53,264 nt of DNA from Rhodopseudomonas sp. AAP120 (GCF_001295845.1 NZ_LJIC01000126.1:1-53264), one strand, 5' to 3'. Positions 42,662-52,439 are shown, numbered from the stretch's first letter. Program-made: numbers and translations. The notes: generated from the sequence alone by a model not told the origin.

Positions 42662-43498
42662 GTGAGCACGCTTTCGCGTAAGCGCTCTTTGCCCGGGTTC
42701 GGCCTCACCATGGGGCTCACGATCACCTGGCTGTCGCTGATGATCCTGATTCCGCTGGCCGGGCTGTTCGTGAAGACGGCGGATCTCAGTCTCGCGCAGT
42801 TCTGGGAGACGGTGACGTCGCAGCGCACGCTGCACGCTCTGAAGATTTCGTTCGGCCTGTCGTTCGCGGCGGCCTGCGTCAACCTCGTCGCCGGGCTGGT
42901 GATCGTCTGGGCGCTGGTGCGCTATCGCTTTCCCGGCCGGCGGATCTTCGACGCCATCGTCGACATTCCGTTCGCGCTGCCGACCGCGGTGGCGGGTATC
43001 GCGCTGACCACGCTGTTCGCGCAGAAGGGCTGGCTGGGCGCGCCGCTCGCCGCACTCGGCATCAAGGTGGCGTTTACGCCGCTCGGCATCTTTCTGGCGA
43101 TGATCTTCATCGGCATCCCGTTCGTCGTCCGCACCGTGCAGCCGGTGCTGATCGATCTCGACGTCGAGCTCGAAGAGGCGGCCGAGTGCCTCGGAGCATC
43201 GCGCTGGCAGACGATCCGCCGCGTCATCCTGCCGTCACTGACGCCGGCGCTGCTGACCGGCTTCGCGCTCGCCTTTGCCCGCGCGGTCGGCGAATACGGC
43301 TCGGTGATCTTCATCGCCGGCAATCTGCCCAACGTCTCGGAGATCGCGCCCTTGTTGATCGTGATCAGGCTGTCGGAGTTCCGCTATTCCGACGCGACCG
43401 CGATCGCCGTCGTCATGCTGGTGTTTTCCTTCGTGATCATCTTCATTCTCAATCGGATCCAGCACTGGGCACAGTCCCGGTCGCTGGCCACGGCGTGA
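42662..43498 (+). CDS. cysT: sulfate ABC transporter permease
   Basis: A 278-residue inner-membrane permease (also called CysU) with six membrane segments and the ATPase-contact EAA loop EAAECLGASRWQTIRRVILPS near residue 180, quoted here as a landmark. The start is uncertain. GTG 42662 gives the usual N-terminus (MSTLSRKRSLPGFGLT) but has a weak ribosome site; ATG 42635 would add nine residues and is no better. It is followed after 4 bp by cysW. It works with CysW, CysA and Sbp to import sulfate or thiosulfate. Confidence 0.93.
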   Translation: MSTLSRKRSLPGFGLTMGLTITWLSLMILIPLAGLFVKTADLSLAQFWETVTSQRTLHALKISFGLSFAAACVNLVAGLVIVWALVRYRFPGRRIFDAIVDIPFALPTAVAGIALTTLFAQKGWLGAPLAALGIKVAFTPLGIFLAMIFIGIPFVVRTVQPVLIDLDVELEEAAECLGASRWQTIRRVILPSLTPALLTGFALAFARAVGEYGSVIFIAGNLPNVSEIAPLLIVIRLSEFRYSDATAIAVVMLVFSFVIIFILNRIQHWAQSRSLATA

Positions 43499-43502
43499 TA
43501 TC

Positions 43503-44420
43503 ATGACGTTGGTCGCAACCAGTCCAGTGAGGCGCCCTGTGCGCAAATCGGCCGATACGGCCTCCACCCCCGCGGCTGCAACGCGGCGCGGCGCGCATAC
43601 CGAGCCGGCGTGGGTGCGGCTGCTGGTGATCGGCTTCGCGGTCGCGTTCCTCACGGTGTTCGTGGTGTTGCCGCTGCTGCTGGTGTTCTCCGAAGCGCTG
43701 TCGAAAGGCATCAGCTTCTATCTGGCGGCGCTGGCCGAAGAGGAGGCGCTGGCTGCGATCAAACTGACGCTGATTGCGGCGGGCATTTCGGTCGGCCTCA
43801 ATCTGGTGTTCGGCGTGATCGCCGCATGGGCGATCGCCAAGTTCGAATTCCCCGGCAAGACGCTGCTGATCACGCTGATCGACCTGCCGTTCTCGGTGTC
43901 GCCGGTGATCTCCGGCCTGGTCTTCGTGCTGCTGTTCGGCGCGCAGGGCTGGTTCGGGCCGTGGCTGATGGCGCACGGCGTGCAGATCCTGTTCGCGGTG
44001 CCGGCGATCGTGCTGGCTACCACCTTCGTGACCTTTCCGTTCGTCGCGCGCGAACTGATCCCGCTGATGCAGGAGCAGGGCTCGCTGGAAGAGGAAGCCG
44101 CGATCTCGCTCGGCGCCGGCGGCTGGACCACATTCTGGCGCGTCACGCTGCCGAACATCAAATGGGGTCTGCTGTACGGTGTGCTGCTGTGCAACGCCCG
44201 CGCGATGGGCGAATTCGGCGCGGTATCGGTGGTCTCCGGCCACATCCGCGGCGAAACCAACACCATGCCGCTGCTGGTGGAAATTCTCTACAACGAGTAC
44301 CAGATGGTCGCCGCATTCGCGATCGCCTCGCTGCTAGCGCTGCTCGCGCTGGTGACGCTGATCGTCAAGACCGTGCTGGAAGGCCGTATCGAGGAAGGGC
44401 TGCATCCCGATGACCATTGA
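43503..44420 (+). CDS. cysW: sulfate ABC transporter permease
   Basis: A 305-residue permease, partner of CysT. A polar N-terminal extension of about 35 residues precedes six helices. Conserved regions are [40 protein letters not shown] and the EAA loop [19 protein letters not shown]. It overlaps cysA by 11 bp, so permease and ATPase are translationally coupled. Confidence 0.94.
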   Translation: MTLVATSPVRRPVRKSADTASTPAAATRRGAHTEPAWVRLLVIGFAVAFLTVFVVLPLLLVFSEALSKGISFYLAALAEEEALAAIKLTLIAAGISVGLNLVFGVIAAWAIAKFEFPGKTLLITLIDLPFSVSPVISGLVFVLLFGAQGWFGPWLMAHGVQILFAVPAIVLATTFVTFPFVARELIPLMQEQGSLEEEAAISLGAGGWTTFWRVTLPNIKWGLLYGVLLCNARAMGEFGAVSVVSGHIRGETNTMPLLVEILYNEYQMVAAFAIASLLALLALVTLIVKTVLEGRIEEGLHPDDH

Positions 44421-45456
44421 AGTTCGTAACATCGTCAAGGAATTCGGCAGCTTCCGCGCGCTCGACAATGTCGACCTGCGAGTCGAGACCGGCGAACTGA
44501 TGGCGCTGCTCGGGCCGTCCGGCTCCGGCAAGACCACGCTGCTGCGGATCATCGCCGGGCTGGAATGGCCCGACGCCGGCTCGATCGCGTTCGACGGCGA
44601 GGATGCGCTGGCGCGCGGCGCCGCCGAGCGCCACGTCGGCTTCGTGTTCCAGCACTACGCGCTGTTCCGGCACATGAGCGTTTTCGAGAACGTCGCGTTC
44701 GGGCTGCGGGTGCAGCCGCGCAAAATCCGCAAGAGCGAGGCGGAGATCAAGAAGCGGGTCGGCGATCTCTTGGACCTCGTGCAGCTCGGCTGGCTCGCCG
44801 ACCGCTACCCGAACCAGCTCTCCGGCGGCCAGCGCCAGCGTATCGCGCTTGCCCGTGCGCTGGCGATCGAGCCGCGCATCCTGCTGCTCGACGAGCCGTT
44901 CGGCGCGCTCGACGCCAAGGTCCGCAAGGAGCTGCGCGCCTGGCTGCGTAATCTGCACGAGGAGATCCACGTCACCTCGATCTTCGTCACCCACGATCAG
45001 GAAGAGGCGCTCGAAGTCGCCAACCGCGTGGTGGTGATGGACAAGGGCCGCATCGAACAGATCGGCTCGCCCGGCGACGTCTATGAGCGGCCGGCCTCCG
45101 CCTTCGTGCACGGCTTCATCGGCGAGTCGATCGTGCTGCCGGTCGAGGTGCTGGACGGACGCGTCCGGCTCGGCGACCGCGTGCTCGATCTGGCATTGAC
45201 CGACGCCGTGTCCGGCCCATCGAAACTGTTCGTTCGCCGTCACGACGTCGCGGTCGGCCCGAGCGGCACCGGCGTGCTCGAAGGCGCCGTCAAGGCGGTG
45301 CGCGCCTTCGGCCCGATGCAGCGCGCCGACATCGTGCTGAACGGCGGCGCCGGCGATACGCTGATCGAGATCGACGCCCCGCGCGATCACTCCCTCAAAG
45401 TCGGCGACCGCATCGGCCTGCAGCCGCAGCGCTACCGCATCTTCGCGGACCACTGA
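44410..45456 (+). CDS. cysA: sulfate ABC transporter ATP-binding protein
   Basis: A 348-residue ATPase. Walker A is GPSGSGKTT (about 36-44), signature [15 protein letters not shown], Walker [13 protein letters not shown] and the switch His in [11 protein letters not shown]. After about residue 235 comes the C-terminal regulatory domain typical of CysA/MalK-type subunits ([11 protein letters not shown], then [17 protein letters not shown]). It completes the sbp-cysTWA sulfate importer that feeds cysD, cysNC and cysH. Confidence 0.95.
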   Translation: MTIEVRNIVKEFGSFRALDNVDLRVETGELMALLGPSGSGKTTLLRIIAGLEWPDAGSIAFDGEDALARGAAERHVGFVFQHYALFRHMSVFENVAFGLRVQPRKIRKSEAEIKKRVGDLLDLVQLGWLADRYPNQLSGGQRQRIALARALAIEPRILLLDEPFGALDAKVRKELRAWLRNLHEEIHVTSIFVTHDQEEALEVANRVVVMDKGRIEQIGSPGDVYERPASAFVHGFIGESIVLPVEVLDGRVRLGDRVLDLALTDAVSGPSKLFVRRHDVAVGPSGTGVLEGAVKAVRAFGPMQRADIVLNGGAGDTLIEIDAPRDHSLKVGDRIGLQPQRYRIFADH

Positions 45457-45485
45457 CACTTCGCCTTCTCTAACGCACCACCCAT

Positions 45486-45577
45486 CCTCATGCCCGGCCT
45501 CGTGCCGGGCTCCACGCCTTGCTGACGGAAACGCCGAAAAGGCGTGGATGGCCGGGACAAGCCCGGCCATGACGAGG
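45486..45577. repeat. CCTCATGCCCGGCC palindromic repeat
   Basis: Starts CCTCATGCCCGGCCTCGTGC and ends AGCCCGGCCATGACGAGG, with inner arms CCACGCC and GGCGTGG. It lies between cysA and hupU. It is a separate family from the other palindromes in the window. About 115 bp remain between it and hupU for a promoter; I saw no clear one. Confidence 0.75.
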
Positions 45578-45691
45578 TCGTGGGTTCTCGGCTGTCCTTC
45601 TCCCAAGGCCTCGCTTGCGGCGCGGAGGGAAACTCGCTTTAGTCCGTCCCCGCGCTAACAAGAGAGAACAGCGGGCGGGAGGCTGCGGGGC

Positions 45692-46693
45692 ATGGAGCGC
45701 TTCAACGTGCTGTGGCTGCAGGGCGCGAGCTGTGGCGGATGCACCATGGCGGCGCTCGACAATGGCCATGCCGGCTGGTTCGCCGAGCTGGCGCGGTTCG
45801 GCATCGATCTGATCTGGCATCCGTCGCTGAGCGAGGCGACCGCGGACGAGGTGGTCGCAATCCTCGAGCGGATCGTCCACGGCACACAGCGGCTCGACGC
45901 GTTGGTGCTGGAAGGCTCAGTGCTGCGCGGGCCGAACGGCAGCGGCCGCTTCAATATGCTGGGCGGCACTGGCCGCTCGATGCTGCATTGGGTAAATGCC
46001 CTGGCGCCGCAAGCCGGCTACGTCGTCGCCGCCGGCAGCTGCGCGGCGTTCGGCGGCGTGCCGATGGCCGGCACCAATCCGACCGACGCCAGCGGGCTGC
46101 AATTCGCCGGAGCCGAAGCCGGCGGTGTGCTCGGCGAGGCGTTTCGCTCCCGCGCCGGCCTGCCGGTGATCAACATCGCCGGCTGTGCGCCGCACCCCGG
46201 CTGGATCTCCGAAACGCTGGCGGCGCTGGCGCTCGGCGGGGTCGATGCGGATGCGCTCGACAGTTTCGGCCGGCCGCGGTTCTATGCCGACCACCTCGCT
46301 CATCACGGCTGCGCCCGCAACGAGTACTACGAATTCAAGGCCAGCGCCGAGGAGATGTCGCAGCAGGGCTGCCTGATGGAGCATCTCGGCTGCAAGGCCA
46401 CCCAGGCGGTGGGCGATTGCAATCAGCGCGGCTGGAACGGCAGCGGTTCGTGTACCAGCGGCGGCTATGCCTGCATCGCCTGCACCTCGCCGGGTTTCGA
46501 AACTTCGCAGAACTTCCTGGAGACCGCCAAGCTCGGCGGCATTCCGGTCGGCCTGCCGCTCGATATGCCGAAGGCGTGGTTCGTGGCGCTGGCGGCGCTG
46601 TCGAAATCGGCGACGCCCAAGCGCGTGCGCGCCAACGCCGCCGCCGACCACATCGTCGTGCCGCCGCGTAGCGACGGCGGGCGGCGCAAATGA
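45692..46693 (+). CDS. hupU: regulatory (H2-sensing) [NiFe] hydrogenase small subunit
   Basis: A 333-residue iron-sulfur subunit of the sensor hydrogenase (HupU/HoxB). There is no Tat signal: the protein begins directly with MERFNVLWLQGASCGGCTMA, so it stays in the cytoplasm as expected for a sensor. Proximal-cluster cysteines Cys14 and Cys17 are present, and the CGGC and SCAAFGG motifs lack the extra cysteines found in HupS. Later cluster ligands lie in HHGCARNEYYEF and GCLMEHLGCKATQAVGDC. It overlaps hupV by 4 bp. HupUV sense hydrogen and signal to a histidine kinase (HoxJ/HupT) that is not in this window. Confidence 0.94.
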   Translation: MERFNVLWLQGASCGGCTMAALDNGHAGWFAELARFGIDLIWHPSLSEATADEVVAILERIVHGTQRLDALVLEGSVLRGPNGSGRFNMLGGTGRSMLHWVNALAPQAGYVVAAGSCAAFGGVPMAGTNPTDASGLQFAGAEAGGVLGEAFRSRAGLPVINIAGCAPHPGWISETLAALALGGVDADALDSFGRPRFYADHLAHHGCARNEYYEFKASAEEMSQQGCLMEHLGCKATQAVGDCNQRGWNGSGSCTSGGYACIACTSPGFETSQNFLETAKLGGIPVGLPLDMPKAWFVALAALSKSATPKRVRANAAADHIVVPPRSDGGRRK

Positions 46694-48135
46694 CCCGGCG
46701 AGTCACGGTCGGCCCGTTCAACCGCGTCGAAGGCGATCTCGAAGTGCGGCTCGATATCGACGACGGCGTCGTCACGACGGCCGAAGTCACCGCACCGCTG
46801 TATCGCGGCTTCGAGCAGATTTTGCGCGGCCGTCCCGCTTTGGATGCGCTGACGCTGGCGCCGCGGATCTGCGGCATCTGCTCGGTGTCGCAGTCGCTCG
46901 CGGCGGTGGCGGCGCTACGCGCGGTCGACGGCATTCGCGCCGCCGAGAATGGCGTCCTCGCGGCCAATCTCGCCCACGCGGCGGAGAACACCGCCGATCA
47001 TCTGACGCACTTCTATCTGTTCTTCATGCCGGACCTTGCCCGCGACAGCTACGCGGAGCGGCCGTGGCACGGCGAAGTCGCGACGCGCTTCAAGGCCGTG
47101 CAGGGCAGCGCCGCGCAGCAAATGTTGCCGGCCCGCGCGCGGCTGCTGCAGATCATGGGTCTGCTCGCCGGCAAATGGCCGCACTCGCTGGCGTTTCAGC
47201 CGGGCGGCACGACACGCGCGATCGACCTCGGCGAGCGCGTGCAGCTGATCTCGATCATCGGCGATCTGCGCGATTTCCTCGAACGCGTCGTGTTCGCCGA
47301 TACGCTCGACAATGTGCTGGCGCTCGACAGTTTCGCCGCGCTGGAGCGATGGCGCGACGGCCGCGGCGGCGACTTCGCCCGCTTCCTCGCCGTCGCCGAC
47401 GATCTCGGCTTCGATCGGCTCGGCCGCCTGACGCTGCCGCTGATGAGCTACGGCGCCTATCACGGCGGCGACGCTCCGCTGTTCGCCCGCGGCATCTACG
47501 ATCCGACGACGGGGACGCTCGCACCGCTCGATCCGGATGTCATTTCAGAAGACGTCGCCCACGCCTGGATGCGCGACACGGCGCTGCGGCCGGCGGAGGC
47601 CGAGACGGATCCCGACGCCGACAAGCCGGCCGGCTACAGCTGGTGCAAGGCGCCGCGCTATGCCGGACGCCCGGTCGAAGTCGGCGCGCTGGCGCGGCAG
47701 GCGGTCGACGGGGATCCCTTGATCCGCGATCTCCTCTCGCGCAGCGGACCGAATGTCGTCAACAGGGTGATCGCACGGCTGCGCGAGACCGCGAAGCTCG
47801 CGCTGGCGATGCACGACTGGGCGCGCCGGCTCGATCTGCGTGCGCCTTTCCTCGATCGTGGCGCACGGAGCGGCGAGGGCGCCGGCATCGGCCTGATCGA
47901 GGCGGCGCGCGGCAGCCTCGGCCATTGGATCGAATTGTCTGACGACAAGATCCGCCGCTACCAGATCATCGCGCCAACCACCTGGAATTTCTCGCCGCGC
48001 GACCGCGACGGCGTCGCCGGTCCGCTGGAGCAGGCGCTCGCCGGCACGCCGGTCGGCGCCGACGGCGCCAAGTCGGTCGCCGTGCAGCACGTCGTCCGCT
48101 CGTTCGATCCCTGCATGGTGTGCACGGCGCACTGA
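46690..48135 (+). CDS. hupV: regulatory (H2-sensing) [NiFe] hydrogenase large subunit
   Basis: A 481-residue subunit carrying the NiFe site of the H2 sensor (HupV/HoxC). Nickel ligands are Cys61 and Cys64 (RICGICSVSQ) and Cys475 and Cys478 (DPCMVCTAH). The protein ends exactly at that histidine, so it needs no C-terminal cleavage by an endopeptidase, the hallmark of regulatory hydrogenases. The frame is intact throughout. In R. palustris CGA009, as I recall from the literature, hupV is frameshifted and hydrogenase is not expressed, so this appears to be a hydrogen-competent strain or species. Confidence 0.95.
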   Translation: MTRRVTVGPFNRVEGDLEVRLDIDDGVVTTAEVTAPLYRGFEQILRGRPALDALTLAPRICGICSVSQSLAAVAALRAVDGIRAAENGVLAANLAHAAENTADHLTHFYLFFMPDLARDSYAERPWHGEVATRFKAVQGSAAQQMLPARARLLQIMGLLAGKWPHSLAFQPGGTTRAIDLGERVQLISIIGDLRDFLERVVFADTLDNVLALDSFAALERWRDGRGGDFARFLAVADDLGFDRLGRLTLPLMSYGAYHGGDAPLFARGIYDPTTGTLAPLDPDVISEDVAHAWMRDTALRPAEAETDPDADKPAGYSWCKAPRYAGRPVEVGALARQAVDGDPLIRDLLSRSGPNVVNRVIARLRETAKLALAMHDWARRLDLRAPFLDRGARSGEGAGIGLIEAARGSLGHWIELSDDKIRRYQIIAPTTWNFSPRDRDGVAGPLEQALAGTPVGADGAKSVAVQHVVRSFDPCMVCTAH

Positions 48136-48144
48136 ATCGGCGGC

Positions 48145-48702
48145 TCAGTCCGCCTGCAGCGCTCGGGCGAATATCGCGACGTGGACGGCGATCATACGGC
48201 GCATGTCCTCGACGTCGGAAGCGCCCTCGCGCAGGCCGCGCAGACCGTAGACCAGCACGCGCGCGATCTCCGCCGCGTCGACACCCACCCGTGAACAGCT
48301 CGCCGCGTCGGCGATCAGCTCTGCGATCAGCGTCTGGAAGTTGACATAGACCCGCTGCACCGCCGGGAATCGCAGGTCGAACAAATCGGCGGAATCCGGA
48401 TGGACCGCCGCGAGCTCGACGCCGTGAAGGCCCCAGGCCTCACAGGCGTGCAGCAGCTTGGCCTCCAGACCTTTTAGCGTCGGCAACACCGCGGCGATCT
48501 CGCTGAGCGTGCGCCGGTCCATCTCGGCGATGACGCGATCGAATGCGGCCTGCTTGTCGGGAAACAGCAGATACAGCGCCGGCCGCGACATGCCGGCTTT
48601 CGCGGCGATGTCGCCCATCGTGGTCCGGGCATAGCCGAATCGCGAGAACACGTCCGTCGCGCTCTCGATTGCGATCAGCTCTTTGCTTCGCTTTTCACTC
48701 AC
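48145..48702 (-). CDS. TetR-family transcriptional regulator
   Basis: A 185-residue repressor-type regulator. The N-terminal helix-turn-helix spans about 10-56 (ATDVFSRFGYARTTMGDIAAKAGMS region, then PALYLLFPDKQAAFDRVI). The C-terminal ligand domain is not specific to any known group. The start is GTG 48702. It is convergent with hupV (9 bp between stops) and divergent from the small protein at 48786. The gap between them contains several TGAC/GTCA half-sites, so it probably represses itself and that gene. No link to hydrogen metabolism is evident; it looks like an inserted module. Confidence 0.9.
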   Translation of the reverse strand: MSEKRSKELIAIESATDVFSRFGYARTTMGDIAAKAGMSRPALYLLFPDKQAAFDRVIAEMDRRTLSEIAAVLPTLKGLEAKLLHACEAWGLHGVELAAVHPDSADLFDLRFPAVQRVYVNFQTLIAELIADAASCSRVGVDAAEIARVLVYGLRGLREGASDVEDMRRMIAVHVAIFARALQAD

Positions 48703-48712
48703 CGGGTCCTTG

Positions 48713-48770
48713 TTGACAAAATATCGAAATTCGTCAACTTGTCATTCTGACAAAAATTGCCATTCCGTCA
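48713..48770. promoter_or_regulatory. cluster of TGAC/GTCA palindromes, probable TetR operator
   Basis: A perfect 15-bp palindrome TTGTCA-TTC-TGACAA at 48739-48753 is flanked by further half-sites: TTGAC (48713-48717), GTCAA (48733-48737) and GTCA (48767-48770). It sits between divergent regulator and target starts, as TetR operators usually do, and TTGACA at 48713 could double as a -35 element. Confidence 0.65.
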
Positions 48771-48785
48771 GAAATCGGAGAGCCC

Positions 48786-49199
48786 ATGATCTTGAACGAA
48801 CTGACGCCGCAGGCGCTGGACGCCGCGCGCAAGACGATCGGAGACGGCCCTGTCGTCATGGTCAACCTGCTGTGGTTTCACGAGCGTCCGCACTATCCCC
48901 ACGGGTTTGCCGGCGCCAAAGAGAGTTCACGCGAGGCTTACTACCAGGGCTATGCGGGCGCGATCCGCGCCGTCGCGGCGGACCTCGGGATCGAGATGGA
49001 GCTCGTCTATGCGGGCGATCGCCTCAGCGGCCTGCTGGCCGGTCCCGACGAGGATTGGGATGATATCGCGATCGTCCGGTATCGCAGCCTCGACGATCTG
49101 AGGCGGATCGTGGAAACCAAAGCCTATCAGGAAACAGCCCAGCCGCACCGGCTGGCGGCGATCGCAAACTGGCGATTCTTCGCGACGAAGAGCAAGTGA
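48786..49199 (+). CDS. small alpha/beta-barrel (DUF1330-like) protein
   Basis: A 137-residue protein with the look of a dimeric ferredoxin-like barrel: VVMVNLLWFHE (residues 22-32), EAYYQGYAGAIRAVAADLG, then DDIAIVRYRSLDDLRRIVETKAYQE and a terminal HRLAAIANWRFF. These match the general pattern of DUF1330/antibiotic-monooxygenase-fold proteins. The reaction is unknown. It is divergent from the TetR gene and probably its regulated target. GGAG lies 6 bp before ATG 48786. Confidence 0.78.
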   Translation: MILNELTPQALDAARKTIGDGPVVMVNLLWFHERPHYPHGFAGAKESSREAYYQGYAGAIRAVAADLGIEMELVYAGDRLSGLLAGPDEDWDDIAIVRYRSLDDLRRIVETKAYQETAQPHRLAAIANWRFFATKSK

Positions 49200-49405
49200 G
49201 CCGGGTGCGCGCCTGCACCCATGCTCCACGATAAGCGGACGCATCCTGATTGCGGATCATCGGTCCGCGGTCACGGCCTTTGCAGCGTAGCAACGGAGTT
49301 ATCACTCGCGGCGGCGGCGCGGCGCTGCAGCACGAACCGCCGCCCTCGCACCTTTACCAGTTGCTTTCAATCACTTGGGGCACGGCGCGCGACTTGCGGC
49401 GCCGC

Positions 49406-49421
49406 TGGCATGGTTCTTGCG
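49406..49421 (+). promoter_or_regulatory. sigma-54 (-24/-12) promoter of hupSLC
   Basis: TGGCATG-GTTC-TTGCG matches the sigma-54 consensus TGGCAYR-N4-TTGCW. The invariant GG (49407-49408) and GC (49419-49420) are separated by 10 bp. It lies 63 bp before the hupS start, predicting transcription from about 49432. Uptake hydrogenase promoters of Bradyrhizobium are of this type and are activated by HoxA in response to HupUV. Confidence 0.87.
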
Positions 49422-49483
49422 ATCCCGGCCTCAACGCGAAGCTGAAAAGACTTCGCACGCGGCGAGGACACCGAGGAGCCATC

Positions 49484-50608
49484 ATGGGCGCAGCGACCGA
49501 AACCTTCTACGAGGTGATCAGGCGGCAGGGCATCACCCGCCGCAGCTTCATCAAGTTCTGCAGCCTGACGGCCACCAGCCTCGGCCTCGGCCCGATCGGC
49601 ACCAGCCAGATCGCGCATGCGCTCGAAACCAAGCCGCGCGTGCCAGTGATCTGGATGCACGGGCTGGAATGCACCTGCTGCTCGGAAAGTTTCATCCGCT
49701 CGGCGCATCCGCTCGCCAAGGACGCGGTGCTGTCGATGATCTCGCTCGATTACGACGACACCATCATGGCGGCCGCCGGCCATCAGGCCGATGCGATCCT
49801 GGAAGAGACACGCGCCAAGTACAAAGGGCAGTACATCCTCGCGGTCGAGGGCAATCCGCCGCTCAATGAAGACGGCATGTTCTGCATCGACGGCGGCCGG
49901 CCGTTCGTCGAGAAGCTCAAGGAGATGGCCGAGGATTCGATGGCGGTGATCGCCTGGGGCGCCTGCGCGTCGTGGGGCTGCGTCCAGGCCGCGAAGCCAA
50001 ATCCCACCCAGGCGACGCCGATCGACAAGGTGATCCGCAACAAGCCGATCATCAAGGTGCCCGGCTGTCCGCCGATCGCCGAAGTGATGACCGGCGTCGT
50101 CACTTACGTCACCACTTTCGGCCGGTTGCCCGAACTCGACCGCCAGGGCCGGCCGAAGATGTTCTACTCGCAGCGCATTCACGACAAATGCTACCGCCGG
50201 CCGCATTTCGATGCCGGCCAGTTCGTCGAGCAATGGGACGACGACGCGGCGCGCAAGGGCTACTGCCTGTACAAGATGGGCTGCAAGGGCCCGACCACCT
50301 ACAACGCGTGTTCGACCGTGCGCTGGAACGGCGGCGTGTCGTTCCCGATCCAGTCCGGCCACGGCTGCATCGGTTGTTCGGAAGACAATTTCTGGGATCA
50401 GGGCTCGTTCTACGATCGCCTCACCACGATCAATCAGTTCGGCATCGAGGCCAACGCCGACAAGATCGGCGCCACTGCGGCTGGCGTGGTCGGCGCGGCG
50501 ATCGCCGCGCACGCCGCGGTCACCACCGTGCGCAACCTGTCGCGGCGCAAGGAAGTGCCGAACGGCAACGGCAAATCCAACGGCAATTCGCCCAGCGCCT
50601 CCGCCTAA
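49484..50608 (+). CDS. hupS: uptake [NiFe] hydrogenase small subunit
   Basis: A 374-residue precursor of the iron-sulfur subunit. The Tat signal has TRRSFIK at residues 19-24 and is cleaved near AHA46. Proximal-cluster cysteines are Cys63 and Cys66, plus an extra Cys65 (ECTCCSES). A second extra cysteine is in WGACASWGC. These two additional cysteines mark the [4Fe-3S] oxygen-tolerant type. A C-terminal hydrophobic helix (about 325-345, [18 protein letters not shown]) anchors it in the membrane. GAGGAG lies 8 bp before ATG 49484. It is driven by the sigma-54 promoter and co-transcribed with hupL and hupC. Confidence 0.95.
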   Translation: MGAATETFYEVIRRQGITRRSFIKFCSLTATSLGLGPIGTSQIAHALETKPRVPVIWMHGLECTCCSESFIRSAHPLAKDAVLSMISLDYDDTIMAAAGHQADAILEETRAKYKGQYILAVEGNPPLNEDGMFCIDGGRPFVEKLKEMAEDSMAVIAWGACASWGCVQAAKPNPTQATPIDKVIRNKPIIKVPGCPPIAEVMTGVVTYVTTFGRLPELDRQGRPKMFYSQRIHDKCYRRPHFDAGQFVEQWDDDAARKGYCLYKMGCKGPTTYNACSTVRWNGGVSFPIQSGHGCIGCSEDNFWDQGSFYDRLTTINQFGIEANADKIGATAAGVVGAAIAAHAAVTTVRNLSRRKEVPNGNGKSNGNSPSASA

Positions 50609-50626
50609 GCCCGGGATACCAGCATC

Positions 50627-52420
50627 ATGACCAACGTTACGACACCCAACGGCTTCAAGCTCGACAATGCCGGCCGCCGCATCGTGGTCGATCCGGTGAC
50701 CCGGATCGAGGGGCACATGCGGGTCGAGGTCAATCTCGACTCCGGCAACGTCATCCGCAACGCGGTGTCCACCGGCACGATGTGGCGCGGCATCGAAACC
50801 ATCCTGAAGGGCCGCGATCCGCGGGACGCCTGGGCCTTCACCCAGCGCATCTGCGGCGTCTGCACCGGCACTCACGCGCTCACCTCGGTGCGCGCGGTCG
50901 AGAACGCGCTCAAGATCGCCATCCCCGAAAACGCCAACACTATCCGCAACATCATGCAGCTGACGCTGCAGGTGCACGATCACGTCGTGCATTTCTATCA
51001 TCTGCACGCGCTCGACTGGGTCGACGTGGTGTCGGCACTGAAGGCCGATCCGAAGGCGACCTCGACGCTCGCGCAGTCGATCTCGGCCTGGCCGCTGTCG
51101 AGCCCCGGCTATTTCAAGGAAATCCAGACCCGGCTGAAGAAGTTCGTCGAGAGCGGTCAGCTCGGCCCGTTCAAGAACGGCTATTGGGGCCACGCCGCCT
51201 ACAAGCTGCCGCCCGAAGCCAATCTGATGGCGGTGGCGCATTATCTGGAAGCGCTCGATTTCCAGAAGGACATGGTCAAGATCCACGCCATCTACGGTGG
51301 CAAGAATCCGCATCCGAACTGGCTGGTCGGCGGCGTGCCCTGCGCCATCAACATCGACGGCGTCGGTGCGGTCGGCGCCGTCAACATGGAGCGGCTCAAC
51401 CTCGTCTCGTCGATCATCGACCAGATGGTGACCTTCGTCGATCAGGTGTATCTGCCCGACCTGCAGGCGATCGCCTCGTTCTACAAGGACTGGACCTATG
51501 GGGGCGGGCTGTCGGGCAAGTCGGTGATGAGCTACGGCGACATCCCCGAGCATGCCAACGACTACTCGGCAGCGTCGCTGAAGCTGCCTTGCGGCGTGAT
51601 CCTGAACGGCAATCTCGCCGAGGTCTATCCGGTGGATCTCACCGATCCGTCGCAGGTGCAGGAGTTCGTCGCGCATTCCTGGTACAAATATCCCGACGAG
51701 ACCAAGGGGCTGCATCCGTGGGACGGCGTCACCGAGCCGAATTTCAAGCTCGGCCCCAACGCCAAGGGCACCAAGACCCGGATCGAGGCGCTCGACGAGG
51801 AGGCGAAGTATTCCTGGATCAAATCGCCGCGCTGGAAGGGCAACGCCGTCGAGGTCGGGCCGCTGGCGCGCTACATCATCGGCTACGCGCAGAACAAGGC
51901 CGAGTTCAAGGAGCCGACCGACAAGCTCCTGAAAGATCTCGGCCTGCCGCTGCCGGCGCTGTTCTCGACACTCGGCCGCACCGCGGCGCGCGCCCTCGAG
52001 GCGCAATGGGCGGCGCACCAGTTGCGCTACTTCCAGGACAAGCTGGTCGCCACCCTGAAGGCCGGCGACAGCGCCACCGCCAATGTCGACAAATGGAGTC
52101 CGGAGAGCTGGCCCAAGGACGTCAAGGGCGTCGGCTTCACCGAGGCGCCGCGCGGCGCGCTCGGTCACTGGGTCAAGATCAAGGACGGCAAGATCGACAA
52201 CTATCAGGCGGTGGTGCCGACCACCTGGAACGGCAGTCCGCGCGATCCGAAGGGCGGCATCGGCGCGTTCGAGGCGTCGCTGCTCGATACCCCGATGGCC
52301 GATCCGGAGAAGCCGCTGGAAATCCTCCGTACGCTGCATTCGTTCGACCCGTGCCTCGCCTGCTCGACGCATGTGATCAGCGAGGACGGTCGGGAAATGA
52401 CCAGGGTCACCGTGCGCTGA
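50627..52420 (+). CDS. hupL: uptake [NiFe] hydrogenase large subunit
   Basis: A 597-residue precursor carrying the NiFe active site that oxidises H2 on the periplasmic face. Nickel ligands are Cys76 and Cys79 ([10 protein letters not shown]) and Cys576 and Cys579 (DPCLACSTH). After His582 there is a 15-residue tail ([15 protein letters not shown]) that is removed by the HupD endopeptidase once nickel is inserted, unlike HupV. It has no signal of its own and is exported bound to HupS. The gap to hupS is 18 bp, and hupC follows after 19 bp. Confidence 0.96.
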   Translation: MTNVTTPNGFKLDNAGRRIVVDPVTRIEGHMRVEVNLDSGNVIRNAVSTGTMWRGIETILKGRDPRDAWAFTQRICGVCTGTHALTSVRAVENALKIAIPENANTIRNIMQLTLQVHDHVVHFYHLHALDWVDVVSALKADPKATSTLAQSISAWPLSSPGYFKEIQTRLKKFVESGQLGPFKNGYWGHAAYKLPPEANLMAVAHYLEALDFQKDMVKIHAIYGGKNPHPNWLVGGVPCAINIDGVGAVGAVNMERLNLVSSIIDQMVTFVDQVYLPDLQAIASFYKDWTYGGGLSGKSVMSYGDIPEHANDYSAASLKLPCGVILNGNLAEVYPVDLTDPSQVQEFVAHSWYKYPDETKGLHPWDGVTEPNFKLGPNAKGTKTRIEALDEEAKYSWIKSPRWKGNAVEVGPLARYIIGYAQNKAEFKEPTDKLLKDLGLPLPALFSTLGRTAARALEAQWAAHQLRYFQDKLVATLKAGDSATANVDKWSPESWPKDVKGVGFTEAPRGALGHWVKIKDGKIDNYQAVVPTTWNGSPRDPKGGIGAFEASLLDTPMADPEKPLEILRTLHSFDPCLACSTHVISEDGREMTRVTVR

Positions 52421-52439
52421 GCGCCCCAGGGAGACGATC

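Noticed and set aside
49340-49405. Possible IHF site upstream of the hupS promoter
   Set aside because: AATCAC near 49370 matches only part of the consensus, with no TTR at the right spacing, so it was not annotated.
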